NCBI GenBank assembly: GCA_009692685.1
Contig: SHYS01000001.1
Coordinates: forward strand, 62,001-126,000
Direction: 5' to 3'
Source: Dehalococcoidia bacterium
GTDB lineage: Bacteria; Chloroflexota; Dehalococcoidia; UBA2979
Length of the DNA stretch: 64,000 bases
The notes beneath the pieces were generated by a model. That model had not been told where the DNA came from. It did not search any database and worked only from the letters and a program-made list of their open reading frames with translations. Positions 17,917 through 26,900 of this stretch are shown here, piece by piece. The position numbers and the translations under genes were made by a program. Every line of letters starts with the position of its first letter. Position 1 is the first letter of the stretch.

Positions 17917-18150
17917 ATGTCTGACTACCGCCGCCGAGAGCCGATGCAGATCCAGGCGGTCCGCACGTGGCGACCGAGGTGCGTGCACCACTGGATACTT
18001 CAGGACCAGTCCGAGGGCTGGGTGCGTGGCCAGTGCCGCAGCTGCAATCTGAAGCGACGGTTCCCAGCCGCTCCCGAGTCGACGCAGCGCTTTGATGATT
18101 ACCGCGAGCTGACGGCCGCCACGGCGTACGGCGAGCGTCTCGCCGCATAA
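17917..18150 (+). CDS. Small CxHHW / CxxC zinc-binding-like protein
   Basis: The 77-residue product begins after an AAGGGA Shine-Dalgarno. It contains RCVHHWILQDQSEGWVRGQC, then RSCNLKRRF, so a Cys-x-His-His and a Cys-x2-Cys could bind zinc. Basic residues follow the second pair. Similar short proteins with a CxHxW...CxxC pattern are common in Chloroflexota-like genomes, from memory; function is not known. It lies between the zinc-ribbon unit and a NarL-type regulator. Confidence 0.65.
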   Translation: MSDYRRREPMQIQAVRTWRPRCVHHWILQDQSEGWVRGQCRSCNLKRRFPAAPESTQRFDDYRELTAATAYGERLAA

Positions 18151-18251
18151 GACGTAATGAAGAGCCGACCAGGCCGACGAGGGGCACTCCTCCGAGGTTT
18201 ACAAGGAAGTGCCCGGCTACGCTGTAGTCGGCGGGATTGGTGGAGGCTAGG

Positions 18252-19016
18252 ATGACCAGCGAACGAAACTCGGACGCGCTCCCGCTTACGCGTGGCCGCC
18301 CGCCCCGCAATGGCACCGCTCGACTGCGACTCCTCGTGGTCGATGACCATACGCTGCTGCGGCAGGCACTCCGCTCGCTACTCGATGGCCAGGACGGCCT
18401 GGAGGTAGTTGGCGAGGCGACGAACGGCCGTGACGCGGTCGAGATCGCTGAGCGCCTTCGGCCTGACGTGGTTCTCATGGACATGGTAATGCCCGGCCTC
18501 AACGGCATCGATGCCACGAAGCAGATCGTGAAGCGGGTCCCCGGCTGTCGGGTGCTCATCCTCACGGCGTACCTTGAGGATGAGCGGCTCCTGCAGGCAC
18601 TGCGAGCGGGCGCCTCGGGCTACGTGGTGAAGAACTCCGAGATCGACGAACTCGTGCTTGCTGTACAGTCGGTGCACCGCGGCAACACGTACTTCTCAGC
18701 GGCCGTCTCCGAGGAGATCGCCGTGAACGAGGTGCTGTTGCAGGCGAAGCAGCCCGAGACCCGCAGTGGCTACGATCTGCTCACCGGTCGCGAGCGCGAG
18801 GTGCTTCAGCTGATCGCGGAGGGGCGCTCGAACCAGCGCATCGCCGACGAGCTGGTGATCAGCGTGAAGACCGTTGAAGCGCACAAGGCCCACATTATGA
18901 GCAAGCTGCACGCGCAGAACCGCACGGACCTCATCCGCTACGCGCTGAAGCGTGGCCTTGTGGGCCTGGATGCCCCCGAGCTGAGCCCGATGGAAGACGA
19001 GCGCTCTGTCGGCTAG
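18252..19016 (+). CDS. NarL/UhpA-family response regulator
   Basis: Residues 25-145 form a receiver domain: VVDDH acidic pocket, phospho-acceptor Asp in PDVVLMDMVMPG, switch Thr in VLILTAY, and Lys in GYVVKNSEI. Residues 175-240 form a LuxR helix-turn-helix (LTGREREVLQLIAEGRSNQR, KTVEAHKAHIMSKL). The ATG at 18252 follows GGAGG. No sensor kinase is adjacent. A perfect terminator follows, separating it from the flagellar genes downstream. Confidence 0.93.
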   Translation: MTSERNSDALPLTRGRPPRNGTARLRLLVVDDHTLLRQALRSLLDGQDGLEVVGEATNGRDAVEIAERLRPDVVLMDMVMPGLNGIDATKQIVKRVPGCRVLILTAYLEDERLLQALRAGASGYVVKNSEIDELVLAVQSVHRGNTYFSAAVSEEIAVNEVLLQAKQPETRSGYDLLTGREREVLQLIAEGRSNQRIADELVISVKTVEAHKAHIMSKLHAQNRTDLIRYALKRGLVGLDAPELSPMEDERSVG

Positions 19017-19040
19017 CGTCCGACTCGAGTTATGAATGAG

Positions 19041-19068
19041 AACCGCGCCGGGCAACCGGCGCGGTTTT
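19041..19068 (+). terminator. Rho-independent terminator after the response regulator
   Basis: AACCGCGCCGG, a GCAA tetraloop and CCGGCGCGGTT form a perfect 11-bp stem running into a TTTT tract, 24 bases after the regulator stop. It is the clearest intrinsic terminator in the window. Confidence 0.9.
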
Positions 19069-19241
19069 GCGTGCGGGGTCGTTGTCGGCCGGTCGGTCGA
19101 GTAGGGGAGGGCGTGCAGGCTGGTCGGGGGAAATCCTGACGGAGCGCGGGCTAATCCCGATACGGGTGTCGTCAAGACTCCGGAAGAATCGAGGGAGCGC
19201 GAGAGCGACCTCGTTCAGTGCCGCATGCCGCGGAGGTTCCG

Positions 19242-19563
19242 GTGATCCGTCTCACACGCCTCGACGGCAGCGAGTTCTACATCAACGCCGACTTAATCCA
19301 GTCTGTGCAGAGCACGCCGGACACGCACATCGTGTTGATGAACGGACCTTCGTACGTGGTTCGCGAGGCCGACCGCGAGGTCGTGGCGCGCGTCATCGAG
19401 TATCGGCGCCATCAAGTTCGCGGAGAACGTGGCCAATCACGCCCAGTTCACAGCGTCCCAGGAGGCTCCGGCGCCGAAGCCGGCCCCAATCGCCGAGGGC
19501 GTTGCCGTCGGCGCAACCGCAGCTCCGAACGTGATCGAGTACGAGGAGGCAGCCAGTGCCTGA
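19242..19563 (+). pseudogene. flbD: Flagellar protein FlbD, frameshifted
   Basis: After a CGGAGG Shine-Dalgarno, the GTG at 19242 opens IRLTRLDGSEFYINADLIQS, HIVLMNGPSYVVREADREVV, which is FlbD (SwrD). At about 19405-19408 the frame breaks. The continuation (AIKFAENVANHAQFTASQEA, a Pro/Ala-rich tail) runs one frame over and stops at TGA 19561-19563, overlapping the next gene's GTG. FlbD is normally about 70 residues, so the tail may belong to another deleted flagellar gene. motA, motB and fliL, which usually follow flbD, are missing here. Confidence 0.8.
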
Positions 19564-20788
19564 TGACGCGCAAGACGCCCCGAACCCGGACGACATGACG
19601 CCGCCCGAGGACGCCACCTCCGCCGAATCGGACAGCTCGACGCCCGAGGTGTCCGAGGCCGCGTCGCTCACGCTCGCGGCGCTCGACAATGCGGCGCTGC
19701 GCGGAGCCCTTGGTGACAGCTACCAGGCGATTGCCGGACTCGGTCACGCGGTTGGCGAGGTTGGCCCGGTCGGCCTCGAAAGTGTCGTGGGGCAGGGCAC
19801 TCGGGTCAGCGGGTACTCAGCCGGGCTCTCCGACTTCGATTCGATCAACGCCGAGTTCGCCGAAGTCGACCACATGGGCTTCGAGCTGCGGATCGCCATC
19901 AGCGAGACCGAGGTGATGCTGGCTGGTCTGCTGATTCCTCTGCCCAGCGCAAGCGTGCTCTTCGGCATCGACATGAGCCCCGAGCTGATGGACGACCCGG
20001 TGTTCGCGACTGCGCAGGCAGGTCCGCTCACCGAGCGCCTTCGCGAGTTCCTGGACCTCGTCAACCTCACGCTGTTCACGGACGGCCTGACCGGCACCGA
20101 GGTGACGGTGTCGGAGCTGCGTCGAGGCCAAGTTGAGTGGACCATGGGCATGGTCCAGAATGTCGAGCAGGGCGCGGCGCCCGCGCGCCTCGACGTGATC
20201 TTCACCCTCGACTCAGGCTCCACCGCGCAGGCAACGTTGATCGTGCCGGTCTCGCTGCTCGCACGTATGGCGGAGGAGCTGGCGCCCAGTGCGGCCCCTG
20301 CCGCCGCGCCCGCGGAGGCCCCCCAGACCTTGCCGAGCGGCACCGCGGCTGCGAACGCCCTCTTCGTCGGCGCCGGCGCAGGCAACGTGACGCCGTTCCC
20401 TGCGGCCCAGAGCCCCTTCGACGGTGGGTCGACGGCGAACGCCAGCGTCGGGCCTAGTGCGGACATCCCGGTGCACCCCGTGCGGTACCACGCATTCTCC
20501 ACCCCCGATGCGTCGGGCGCACCGTCACGTCCCATCGACATCCTGATGGATGTGGCGATGCGTGTCAGCGTCGAACTCGGCCGTTCCAGCCTGACCGTGG
20601 AGGAGATCCTGGAACTGGGCCCCGGCTCAGTGGTCGAGCTGAACAAGCTGGCTGGTGAACCTGTCGACGTCCTCGTCAACGAGCGCCTCATCGCTCGAGG
20701 TGAGGTGGTGGTTGTTGACGAGAACTTCGGCGTGCGCATCACCGAGATCATTTCGCCGCGTCAGCGTGCGAACGCGATTGGCCGCTAG
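19556..20788 (+). CDS. fliN: Long FliN/FliY-type flagellar motor switch protein
   Basis: This 410-residue protein ends with a SpoA/FliN domain (about 320-405): IDILMDVAMRVSVELGRSSL, LELGPGSVVELNKLAGEPVD, VLVNERLIARGEVVVVDENF. The middle (about 80-245) holds FliM/FliY-like text such as FELRIAISETEVMLAGLLIP. An Ala/Pro-rich linker separates them. The architecture is closer to B. subtilis FliY than to short FliN. It would sit in the C-ring, but fliG and fliF are not in the window and flanking motility genes are broken, so it may be nonfunctional although open. Confidence 0.8.
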   Translation: MPDDAQDAPNPDDMTPPEDATSAESDSSTPEVSEAASLTLAALDNAALRGALGDSYQAIAGLGHAVGEVGPVGLESVVGQGTRVSGYSAGLSDFDSINAEFAEVDHMGFELRIAISETEVMLAGLLIPLPSASVLFGIDMSPELMDDPVFATAQAGPLTERLREFLDLVNLTLFTDGLTGTEVTVSELRRGQVEWTMGMVQNVEQGAAPARLDVIFTLDSGSTAQATLIVPVSLLARMAEELAPSAAPAAAPAEAPQTLPSGTAAANALFVGAGAGNVTPFPAAQSPFDGGSTANASVGPSADIPVHPVRYHAFSTPDASGAPSRPIDILMDVAMRVSVELGRSSLTVEEILELGPGSVVELNKLAGEPVDVLVNERLIARGEVVVVDENFGVRITEIISPRQRANAIGR

Positions 20789-20789
20789 G

Positions 20790-21522
20790 GTGCCGACCTC
20801 GCGAGGGCTGCGCGTGCGACTGGGTGTTGCCGTGGTCAGCGCGAGCGTGTTCGCGCTCGGCCTGCCGGCCGTCGTGGGTGCATAGGTGCCGGGCGGCGCC
20901 GTCGGCGATGCCGTTGTCTCGCTGGATGTCTGGGACTGGCTCGGTCTGACCGCACGGCTCGGCGCGGTGCTAGTCGTGATCTGGGCCGCCTTCGCCGCAA
21001 TTCGCTGGTACGCGCACACCACAGCAACTGCTGGCTGCCGCTGCAGCGGCGCAGGTCGAGGTGCAGCTCTGCTACACGCCGGGCGAGCTGCGCATGCTCG
21101 TCAAGACCGAGAGCCCGAGCATCGTGATCGTCGACACCCCGGCGCAGACGGTGGGGCGACGCGACCAGATGCTGGAGCTCACAGTATTTGCCCAGGCATC
21201 GCCCCGTCGCGCGACGCTTCTCGCCATGCCCGCGTGGACGGCGGCGCTCGATGCAGTACGGACTACCTCGCTGTATACGCCCCTCGGCCTCACCGGCCTG
21301 GTGGCCACCTATGTGGACCAGGCCACGTCGTTCGGCGGGATCGCCGCCACCGCCGCGGTCGAGGCGTCAACAGGTATCGCCTACGTGACGTCCTCGGCAG
21401 GACTGACGGACGGACTCACGACCGGCGACAACCACGCGCTTGCCGTTGCACTGCTGACCTGGGCGTGGCCTCGAGTCGGAGCCGTGCAGCCCGAAGGGGC
21501 GCTCAGTGGCAGCCGAGCATAG
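20790..21522 (+). pseudogene. FliO start fused to FlhF end by deletion, plus TAG and frameshift
   Basis: The first part (from GTG 20790) is FliO-like: a signal peptide (VSASVFALGLPAVVGA), an in-frame TAG at 20883-20885, then a membrane segment LGAVLVVIWAAFAAIRWYA. At about 21012-21018 the frame changes and the rest matches the end of the FlhF GTPase: TPQQLLAAAA, SIVIVDTPAQTVGRRDQM and VDQATSFGGIAATAAVEAST. The FlhF P-loop half and the usual intervening fliP, fliQ, fliR, flhB and flhA are absent. I infer one deletion of several kb. An assembly collapse is the main alternative. Confidence 0.75.
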
Positions 21523-22189
21523 TCCGTGCCGGCACATCGAGTTGCCGCGCGGCCTCCAAGTGCGCGTGCACTTCGGAGGAGGGCCGGGCGAAGGCCCGGC
21601 GGTCGCCGCCGTCGTGCGGAAGATCAAGCTTGAGCAGGTGACGCTCACCGTCGCCGAGCTACCGGCGGGCTCAGAACGGCTTCGTGGCGAAGCCGTGAGC
21701 CTCTCCGCACAACTGCACGGTCGTGTCTACGTGATGGACGCGATGGTACTGGAGGCTGCCAAGAGCCCGCCGATGCTGATCCTCACCACACCCGTCGAAG
21801 CGCGGCACGCCGAGCGCCGCCACTTCTACCGCCTCAACTGCAACATCGAGGCACGCGGAACCTGGATTGAAGTGGAAGGCGCCGGCTCTCCCACGGCAAC
21901 CCGCCAGTTCGTCGGGCTGCGGCTGATCGATCTTGGCGGGCGTGGAGCGCTGCTGCGCTCGCTGAACTGGGTACCCGCTCGGGCGACGATTCGCCTCCAG
22001 TTCACACTCGATGGCGACGCAACGCCGGTGAGCGTACATGCGCGCGCTCTGCGGGTAGAGGAGGAGTCACAGGCCGGAGCCTTGCGTATTAATACGGCAT
22101 TCGGAGGAATGAGCCGTCGCACGGAAGACCAAATAGTTCGTTTCATCTTTAGGCAACAGGCGCTGCTGAGCCGCCGGAGGCACCAGTGA
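21506..22189 (+). CDS. YcgR-like PilZ-domain protein
   Basis: This 227-residue protein has an N-terminal YcgR-N-like barrel and a C-terminal PilZ domain. The PilZ RxxxR motif is present in AERRHFYRLN, and the second motif reads LIDLGGRG (normally D/NxSxxG, so Ser is replaced by Gly). It should bind c-di-GMP and slow or stop flagellar rotation in motile relatives. The GTG start lies inside the end of the flhF remnant. The frame is fully open, unlike neighbours on either side. Confidence 0.85.
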   Translation: MAAEHSPCRHIELPRGLQVRVHFGGGPGEGPAVAAVVRKIKLEQVTLTVAELPAGSERLRGEAVSLSAQLHGRVYVMDAMVLEAAKSPPMLILTTPVEARHAERRHFYRLNCNIEARGTWIEVEGAGSPTATRQFVGLRLIDLGGRGALLRSLNWVPARATIRLQFTLDGDATPVSVHARALRVEEESQAGALRINTAFGGMSRRTEDQIVRFIFRQQALLSRRRHQ

Positions 22190-22452
22190 TGCCGATGCTG
22201 GCCCTCGCGCTGGTCACCGGCACGGGCGCGTTCGTCTACGTCACCTGGACCTCCTGGGCGGGCGGTTACCCGCCGGAACTGGCGCTGGTTCGCGGCGTCG
22301 GCGGTTTCATGGCGATGTCGCTGCTTGGCTTCATCGCGGAGCTGGCCATCGCAACCAGTCCGGGCGGCGAGGAGCGCCGGGAGACGCCGCCGCCACCACC
22401 CTGTCCGGCCGAAGAGGTCGCGATCGAGGACGAAACCCAGAGCGCGGCGTAA
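22186..22452 (+). CDS. Small membrane protein in flagellar cluster
   Basis: An 88-residue product with two hydrophobic segments (about 5-22 and 35-55) and a Pro/Glu-rich tail. GTG 22186 or ATG 22189 overlaps the PilZ stop (GTGATG). I do not recognise the family. Its place between pilZ and fliA suggests a motility-linked membrane role. Confidence 0.6.
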   Translation: MMPMLALALVTGTGAFVYVTWTSWAGGYPPELALVRGVGGFMAMSLLGFIAELAIATSPGGEERRETPPPPPCPAEEVAIEDETQSAA

Positions 22453-22533
22453 CCGCGCACCTCGGATCACCGAGTTAGGCACTGAGGCACGGTTCACGGT
22501 TGCGGACACCGGCAGCCAGGGCGGAGCAGGCAG

Positions 22534-23352
22534 ATGAGCACAAGCACCGAGACGCCGACCGAGCGCGAGGAGCGGCTCAGCGCGCAGCAGAGCCGGAACT
22601 CTGATCTCTGGACGCGTTACGTCGCGATGCGTGACCCCGAGGTGCGCGAGCAGTTGATCCTGCAGTACGCGCCCCTGGTGAAGTACGTGATGGGGCGGCT
22701 GGCGATCTCACTACCGGCGATCCTCGACTACGAGGACGTGCTTTCTTCGGGCATGATCGGCCTTATCGAGGCGGTGGAGCGATTCGAGCCGTCGAAGGGC
22801 GTGAAGTTCGAGACGTACGGCATCTCGAGGGTGAAGGGCGCCATCATCGACACCCTGCGGTCGCTGGACCGCCTGCCGCGGTCAGTCCGCCATAAGGCAA
22901 GGGCCGTCGACCACGCCATAACGCGTCTCACCGTTGACCTCGGACGCAAGCCTACGGACGACGAGGTTGCCGTCGACCTTGGACTCACGCTGCCCCAGTA
23001 CCTGAAGCAGATCGTCGACGTGTCGTGGGTCACGATCTCGCTGGACTCGATGGGTCTAGGTGGTGGCGACGACGACGACGGCCCGTCGGACATCTCGGTG
23101 GCCGACCCGGATGTTGAGGACGTAACAAGCGGCCTCGAGCGCGAGGAAATGATTGAGGATCTTTCGTCGGCGATCCGGGCACTCCCTGAGCGCGAGCAGA
23201 TCATCCTTTCCCTCTACTACAAGGACGAGCTCACGATGCGGGAGGTCAGCAAGGTGCTGGACATCTCGGAGTCGCGGGTCCGCCAGCTACATGCTCGGGC
23301 GCTCACGCGCCTGCGGGCGTCGTTGGCTCGGAGGACGCAGGAGGCCGCGTGA
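22534..23352 (+). CDS. fliA: Flagellar sigma factor sigma-28
   Basis: The 272-residue protein has the complete FliA layout. Region 2 reads LWTRYVAMRDPEVREQLILQ, YAPLVKYVMGRLAI, DYEDVLSSGMIGLIEAVERF and KFETYGISRVKGAIIDTLRS. Region 3 follows, and region 4 ends VLDISESRVRQLHARALTRL. The acidic linker DDDDGPSD in the middle is unusual. The gene is intact although its main visible target, the flagellin gene with a sigma-28 promoter at 2933-2959, is dead. It may drive other genes elsewhere. Confidence 0.95.
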   Translation: MSTSTETPTEREERLSAQQSRNSDLWTRYVAMRDPEVREQLILQYAPLVKYVMGRLAISLPAILDYEDVLSSGMIGLIEAVERFEPSKGVKFETYGISRVKGAIIDTLRSLDRLPRSVRHKARAVDHAITRLTVDLGRKPTDDEVAVDLGLTLPQYLKQIVDVSWVTISLDSMGLGGGDDDDGPSDISVADPDVEDVTSGLEREEMIEDLSSAIRALPEREQIILSLYYKDELTMREVSKVLDISESRVRQLHARALTRLRASLARRTQEAA

Positions 23353-23790
23353 CGGTGCAGCTGGCCCTGGCGGTGACGTTGCTGCTCGGAGCGCCGTTGA
23401 TGCTGTTCGCGATCGGTGGTGCTCGCGCATGCCTACGTGCTGGCGCGCTCTAGGGGCGCGGTGGTCAACGAAGCCCACGTCGAGGCGATGGTCGCAGAGT
23501 CCGTCGAGCAGCTCCTCACACAACTGCGCAGAACGCCCCCGCCACAGGCCTCACCGCAGCTTGAACACACCGCCGCGCCACTGTGGGCGCTTGCACCGCA
23601 GTTTGAGCCAGCGCCTGTGCGCATGTCTGTCCCCATCACTACGGCCACGTCGCCGTCCGGTGCCAACCTCGTTCGGGCCGTGGCGCAGCTGGTGAACGAA
23701 GGACTGTCGGATCGCTAGATTGCCCGTCGCCTGAGCGTTGGCATCGACGAAGTACGAATCGCACGCGCATCCCGAGGCGGTGTTCGATGA
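23349..23790 (+). pseudogene. YlxL/DUF6115-like flagellar operon gene, frameshift and TAG
   Basis: GTG 23349 overlaps the fliA stop and opens a membrane segment (QLALAVTLLLGAPLMLFAI). At about 23414-23418 one extra G shifts the frame, after which VVLAHAYVLARSRGAVVNEA continues. Near the end a TAG at 23716-23718 interrupts an HTH: VNEGLSDR-x-IARRLSVGID, where Gln or Glu is expected. The frame then runs to TGA 23788-23790, overlapping the next ATG. A short membrane-anchored HTH protein after the flagellar sigma gene matches YlxL-type genes. Confidence 0.75.
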
Positions 23791-24406
23791 CCCGAGGCCT
23801 CCGTCGCACGCTGCTGGCTGCAGCACTCGTCGGCTCGATGTTCGCCGGGTCGCCGCGGGCCGGTAGCGCCAACGGCGTGCCGACCATCGTGAACTGCGCT
23901 ACCTAGAGGGGCTGTCGAACTGGGGTCCGAAGGACGCCAGCGGGCGCCTCGAACTCTCATTCGCCGAGGGGTACGCGAAGGTGCGCGCCACGCGCCTGCC
24001 ACGCCTTGAACGCGAGCGCTACCACTACCAGGGCTGGCTCGTGAACTCCGAGACGAATAACGCGATCTCGGTCGGCCGCTTCAGCGCTGACGACGCTGGC
24101 GTTGCCGTGCTGGATGGGACGCTGCCGCTACTCTCCGATTTCGGATTCGACCTGTTTATTGTCACCGTAGAGCCGGAACCCGATGCTGCCCCGCCGCCGT
24201 CGGACCGTCGCTCGATCGGTGGGCGCCTCGCGCTGGGCGGGCAGCCGAACGTACGACAGCCGGGCGACGTCGCCAATAAGCCCGGACAGCTCCCGAGCAC
24301 GGGCGCGCCGGACTTCCTCCCCGACGCCGTCCGAGGCATAGCGCTTCTCGGGGCGCTTGGCATCTCGGCCGTTCTTGGTGCACGCCTAGGAAGAAGGCGC
24401 GCATGA
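23787..24406 (+). pseudogene. Secreted anti-sigma-C-like domain protein with LPXTG-type tail, frameshifted
   Basis: ATG 23787 opens a signal peptide (RRTLLAAALVGSMFAG). The frame breaks at about 23895-23903 and resumes as RYLEGLSNWGPKDASGRLEL, YHYQGWLVNSETNNAISVGR, similar to the C-terminal domain of RskA-type anti-sigma factors. The tail has QLPSTGAP, a hydrophobic stretch and RRR, the layout of a sortase sorting signal. It overlaps flgF by ATGA. One lost base would repair it. No sortase gene is visible in this window. Confidence 0.65.
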
Positions 24407-25176
24407 TCCGGGGCATCTACACTGCCGCCTCAGGGCTGCTCACCAACCTCCGCCGCCAGGAGGCGGTCTCGAACAACCTCGCGAACGCGAACACGATTGG
24501 CTACAAGGAAGGCGCCGCCGCAGACACATCCTTTGGGACCGTGCTGGCGACCCGCGTTGGTAATGCGTTGGTGCCTGTGCCACTGACCGTCCAGAAGCGG
24601 CTTGGTATCGTTGGTACTGGTGCCTACCAGTCCGCGCGTCAGGCATTCCTGAGGCAGGGCACGCTGACGAATACTGGCGAGCCGCTGGATGTCGCTCTGG
24701 TGGGGCGCGAGTTCTTCGCCACTCGGACAGCCGCTGGCGAGACGCTGTACACCAGCGACGGCCACTTCAGCACCAATAACGCAGGCGAAATCGTCACCGC
24801 CGGAGGCCGTCAAGTTCTGGACGTGAACGGCCAGCCCATCAACGTGGCTGGCGAATTGGTCCGCATCCTCCGCAACGGCGAGGTGGCGGTGAATGGCAAC
24901 GTCGTTGCATCGCTGGTGGTCTTTGAGATTACCGCAAACCAGCTCGTGCGCGCGGATGGATCGGCGTTCACCGCGGCGGGTACGGCTACCCCGCTTGTGG
25001 CCGGCGCTGAGCCGAGGATCGAGCAGGGCCAGCTGGAGCAGTCGAACATCGACATGGCCGATGAGTCGGTCCGCCTGATGAACAGCTCGCGCCAATTTGA
25101 GGCGAGCCAGCGGGTCTTCCGCGAACTCTCCGCGAACCTGGAGCGTGCCGTCAAGGAAATTGGACGGGTGGGCTAG
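24403..25176 (+). CDS. flgF: Flagellar basal-body rod protein (FlgF/FlgG family)
   Basis: This 257-residue protein has the rod/hook signature IYTAASGLLTNLRRQEAVSN, NLANANTIGYKE at the N-terminus. The family's C-terminal block is QGQLEQSNIDMADESVRLMN, followed by a helical end. The central ALVGREFFATRTAAGETLYT, SDGHFS fits FlgF/FlgG. Two such genes normally follow each other; only a scrap of the next one remains. The frame is open, but without export-gate genes here the product is unlikely to be assembled unless those genes lie elsewhere. Confidence 0.85.
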   Translation: MIRGIYTAASGLLTNLRRQEAVSNNLANANTIGYKEGAAADTSFGTVLATRVGNALVPVPLTVQKRLGIVGTGAYQSARQAFLRQGTLTNTGEPLDVALVGREFFATRTAAGETLYTSDGHFSTNNAGEIVTAGGRQVLDVNGQPINVAGELVRILRNGEVAVNGNVVASLVVFEITANQLVRADGSAFTAAGTATPLVAGAEPRIEQGQLEQSNIDMADESVRLMNSSRQFEASQRVFRELSANLERAVKEIGRVG

Positions 25177-25178
25177 CC

Positions 25179-25245
25179 ATGACGATCTCCATGATGCAGC
25201 GCTTAGCGGCATGCTCGAGCACCAGCGCAAGATCGAGATGAGAGC
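25179..25245 (+). pseudogene. Possible scrap of a second flagellar rod/hook gene
   Basis: ATG 25179 opens MTISMMQ, and one frame over the text becomes DAALSGMLEHQRKIEM. That resembles the first 20-25 residues of rod/hook proteins (AALSGMLAxQR). It stops being recognisable by about 25245, just before the convergent cimA gene. The identification rests on few residues. Confidence 0.35.
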
Positions 25246-25265
25246 GGCTCATCCGAGCAGGGGTG

Positions 25266-26900
25266 CTACGGCGCCATGCGGTCCCGGTGTAGCACCCAGA
25301 ACTCGTATGCATCCTGCAGAGCGAGCCAGGAGGCCTCGATCACGTCCGTCGAGGCGCCCACGGTCCGCCAGAGATGGAGCCCGTCCGAGGACTCCACGAG
25401 CACACGTACACCGGCATCGGCTCCTGAGCCAGAATCGAAGATGCGCACCTTGTAGTCGACCAGATGCACGCGCTCGAGGTCCGGGAACGACTCGATGAGC
25501 GCACGCCGTACGGCCGCGTCGAGGGCTGAGACTGGCCCGTTGCCATCGGCGGCGGTCTGCGAGAGTCGCTCGCCCACGCGGACCTTGACCATCGCCTCGG
25601 CCTGCATGTCGATGACATCGCTCGTCGCCGAGGTGTGTCGGCGGCGCTCGACGAGCAAGAAGTCTTCGAGGTCGAACGGCGGCACGTAGTTGCCGAGTGA
25701 GCGGCGCACCAGCAATTCAAACGATGCCTCTGCGGACTCGTACTGGAAGCCGCGAGATTCGTACTCTTTGACACGTTCGAGGACGGCGAGCGTCTGCGCC
25801 TCCGTGAGATCGATGTCGACACCCTGCTCGCGGAGCTTCGCGACGATGTTGCGGCGGCCGGACAGCTCCGAGACGAGCACGCGCTCGATGTTGCCCACGG
25901 CCTCGGGATCCACGTGCGTGTAGGACCCCGCCGATTTCGTGATCGCCGCCACGTGGAGGCCGGCCTTGTGCGCGAAGGCGCTCGAGCCGACGTAGGGCTG
26001 TCGAGCGTTGGGCTGGAGGTTGGCCAGCTCATCGGCGAAACGTGAAACCTCGGTCAGCCGCGCGAGCTGTTCGTCGCTGACGACGTCGAGGCCCATTTTG
26101 AGCTTGAGGTTGGCGATGACCGAGATGATGTTGGCGTTGCCGGTGCGCTCGCCCCAGCCGTTGAGGCATGCCTGCACTTGGGTCGCGCCCGCCTCGACGG
26201 CCAGCAGCGTGTTGGCCACGGCCATGTCGCCGTCGTTGTGGACGTGGATACCGACCGCACAACCGAGGGGTTCGACCGCCTCGATGGCGCGTCGTACGCC
26301 CTCGATGATGGTCGCAGGCATCGCGCCGCCGTTGGTGTCGCACAGCGCGACTGTCGAGGCGCCTGCGTTCGCAGCGGCGCGCAGCGTCGAGATGGCGTAG
26401 CGAGCGTTGTCGGCGAGGCCATCGAAGAAGTGCTCAGCGTCGAACACCACCTCGCGTCCCTCGCCTACGAGGTACGAGACGGAGTCCGCGATCATCGCGA
26501 GGTTCTCTTCCTCCGTGGTCTCGAGGACATCGCGGACCTGACGCGCCGAGGACTTCCCGACGATTGTGATCACGGGTGTCTCGGCACCGAGGACGGCGCG
26601 AATCGCCGTGTCGGTCGCCGTGCCGCCGCCGGCGCGCCGCGTCGAGCCGAAGGCCACCAGTTTCGCGTGGCGCAGATCGAGGTCGCGGGCGCGCTGGAAG
26701 AACTCAGCGTCCTTCGGGTTGGAGCCGGGGTAACCGCCTTCGATGTAGTCCACGCCCAGCTCATCGAGCTTGCGGGCGATGACCAGCTTGTCCTCAAGGG
26801 AGAGCGAGAGCCCCTCCATACCGAGGCCATCACGAAGCGTGGTGTCGTAGAGGACAACAGGCCTCTGCTGCGGGTGGGCGGAGCGGGAATTCGAGGTCAT
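25266..26900 (-). CDS. cimA: (R)-citramalate synthase
   Basis: This 544-residue enzyme belongs to the CimA/isopropylmalate synthase family. It condenses pyruvate with acetyl-CoA for isoleucine synthesis without threonine. The N-terminal TIM barrel begins LYDTTLRDG with the metal/active-site Arg-Asp pair. YIEGGYPGSNPKDAEFF is typical of the cimA-type (TIGR00977) branch, and HVHNDGDMAVANTLLAVEAG supplies the metal histidines. The LeuA-type regulatory domain lies at about 420-540. The ATG at 26900 gives a natural start. It is separated from the ilv/leu operon by Nudix and Fic genes. Confidence 0.9.
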   Translation of the reverse strand: MTSNSRSAHPQQRPVVLYDTTLRDGLGMEGLSLSLEDKLVIARKLDELGVDYIEGGYPGSNPKDAEFFQRARDLDLRHAKLVAFGSTRRAGGGTATDTAIRAVLGAETPVITIVGKSSARQVRDVLETTEEENLAMIADSVSYLVGEGREVVFDAEHFFDGLADNARYAISTLRAAANAGASTVALCDTNGGAMPATIIEGVRRAIEAVEPLGCAVGIHVHNDGDMAVANTLLAVEAGATQVQACLNGWGERTGNANIISVIANLKLKMGLDVVSDEQLARLTEVSRFADELANLQPNARQPYVGSSAFAHKAGLHVAAITKSAGSYTHVDPEAVGNIERVLVSELSGRRNIVAKLREQGVDIDLTEAQTLAVLERVKEYESRGFQYESAEASFELLVRRSLGNYVPPFDLEDFLLVERRRHTSATSDVIDMQAEAMVKVRVGERLSQTAADGNGPVSALDAAVRRALIESFPDLERVHLVDYKVRIFDSGSGADAGVRVLVESSDGLHLWRTVGASTDVIEASWLALQDAYEFWVLHRDRMAP

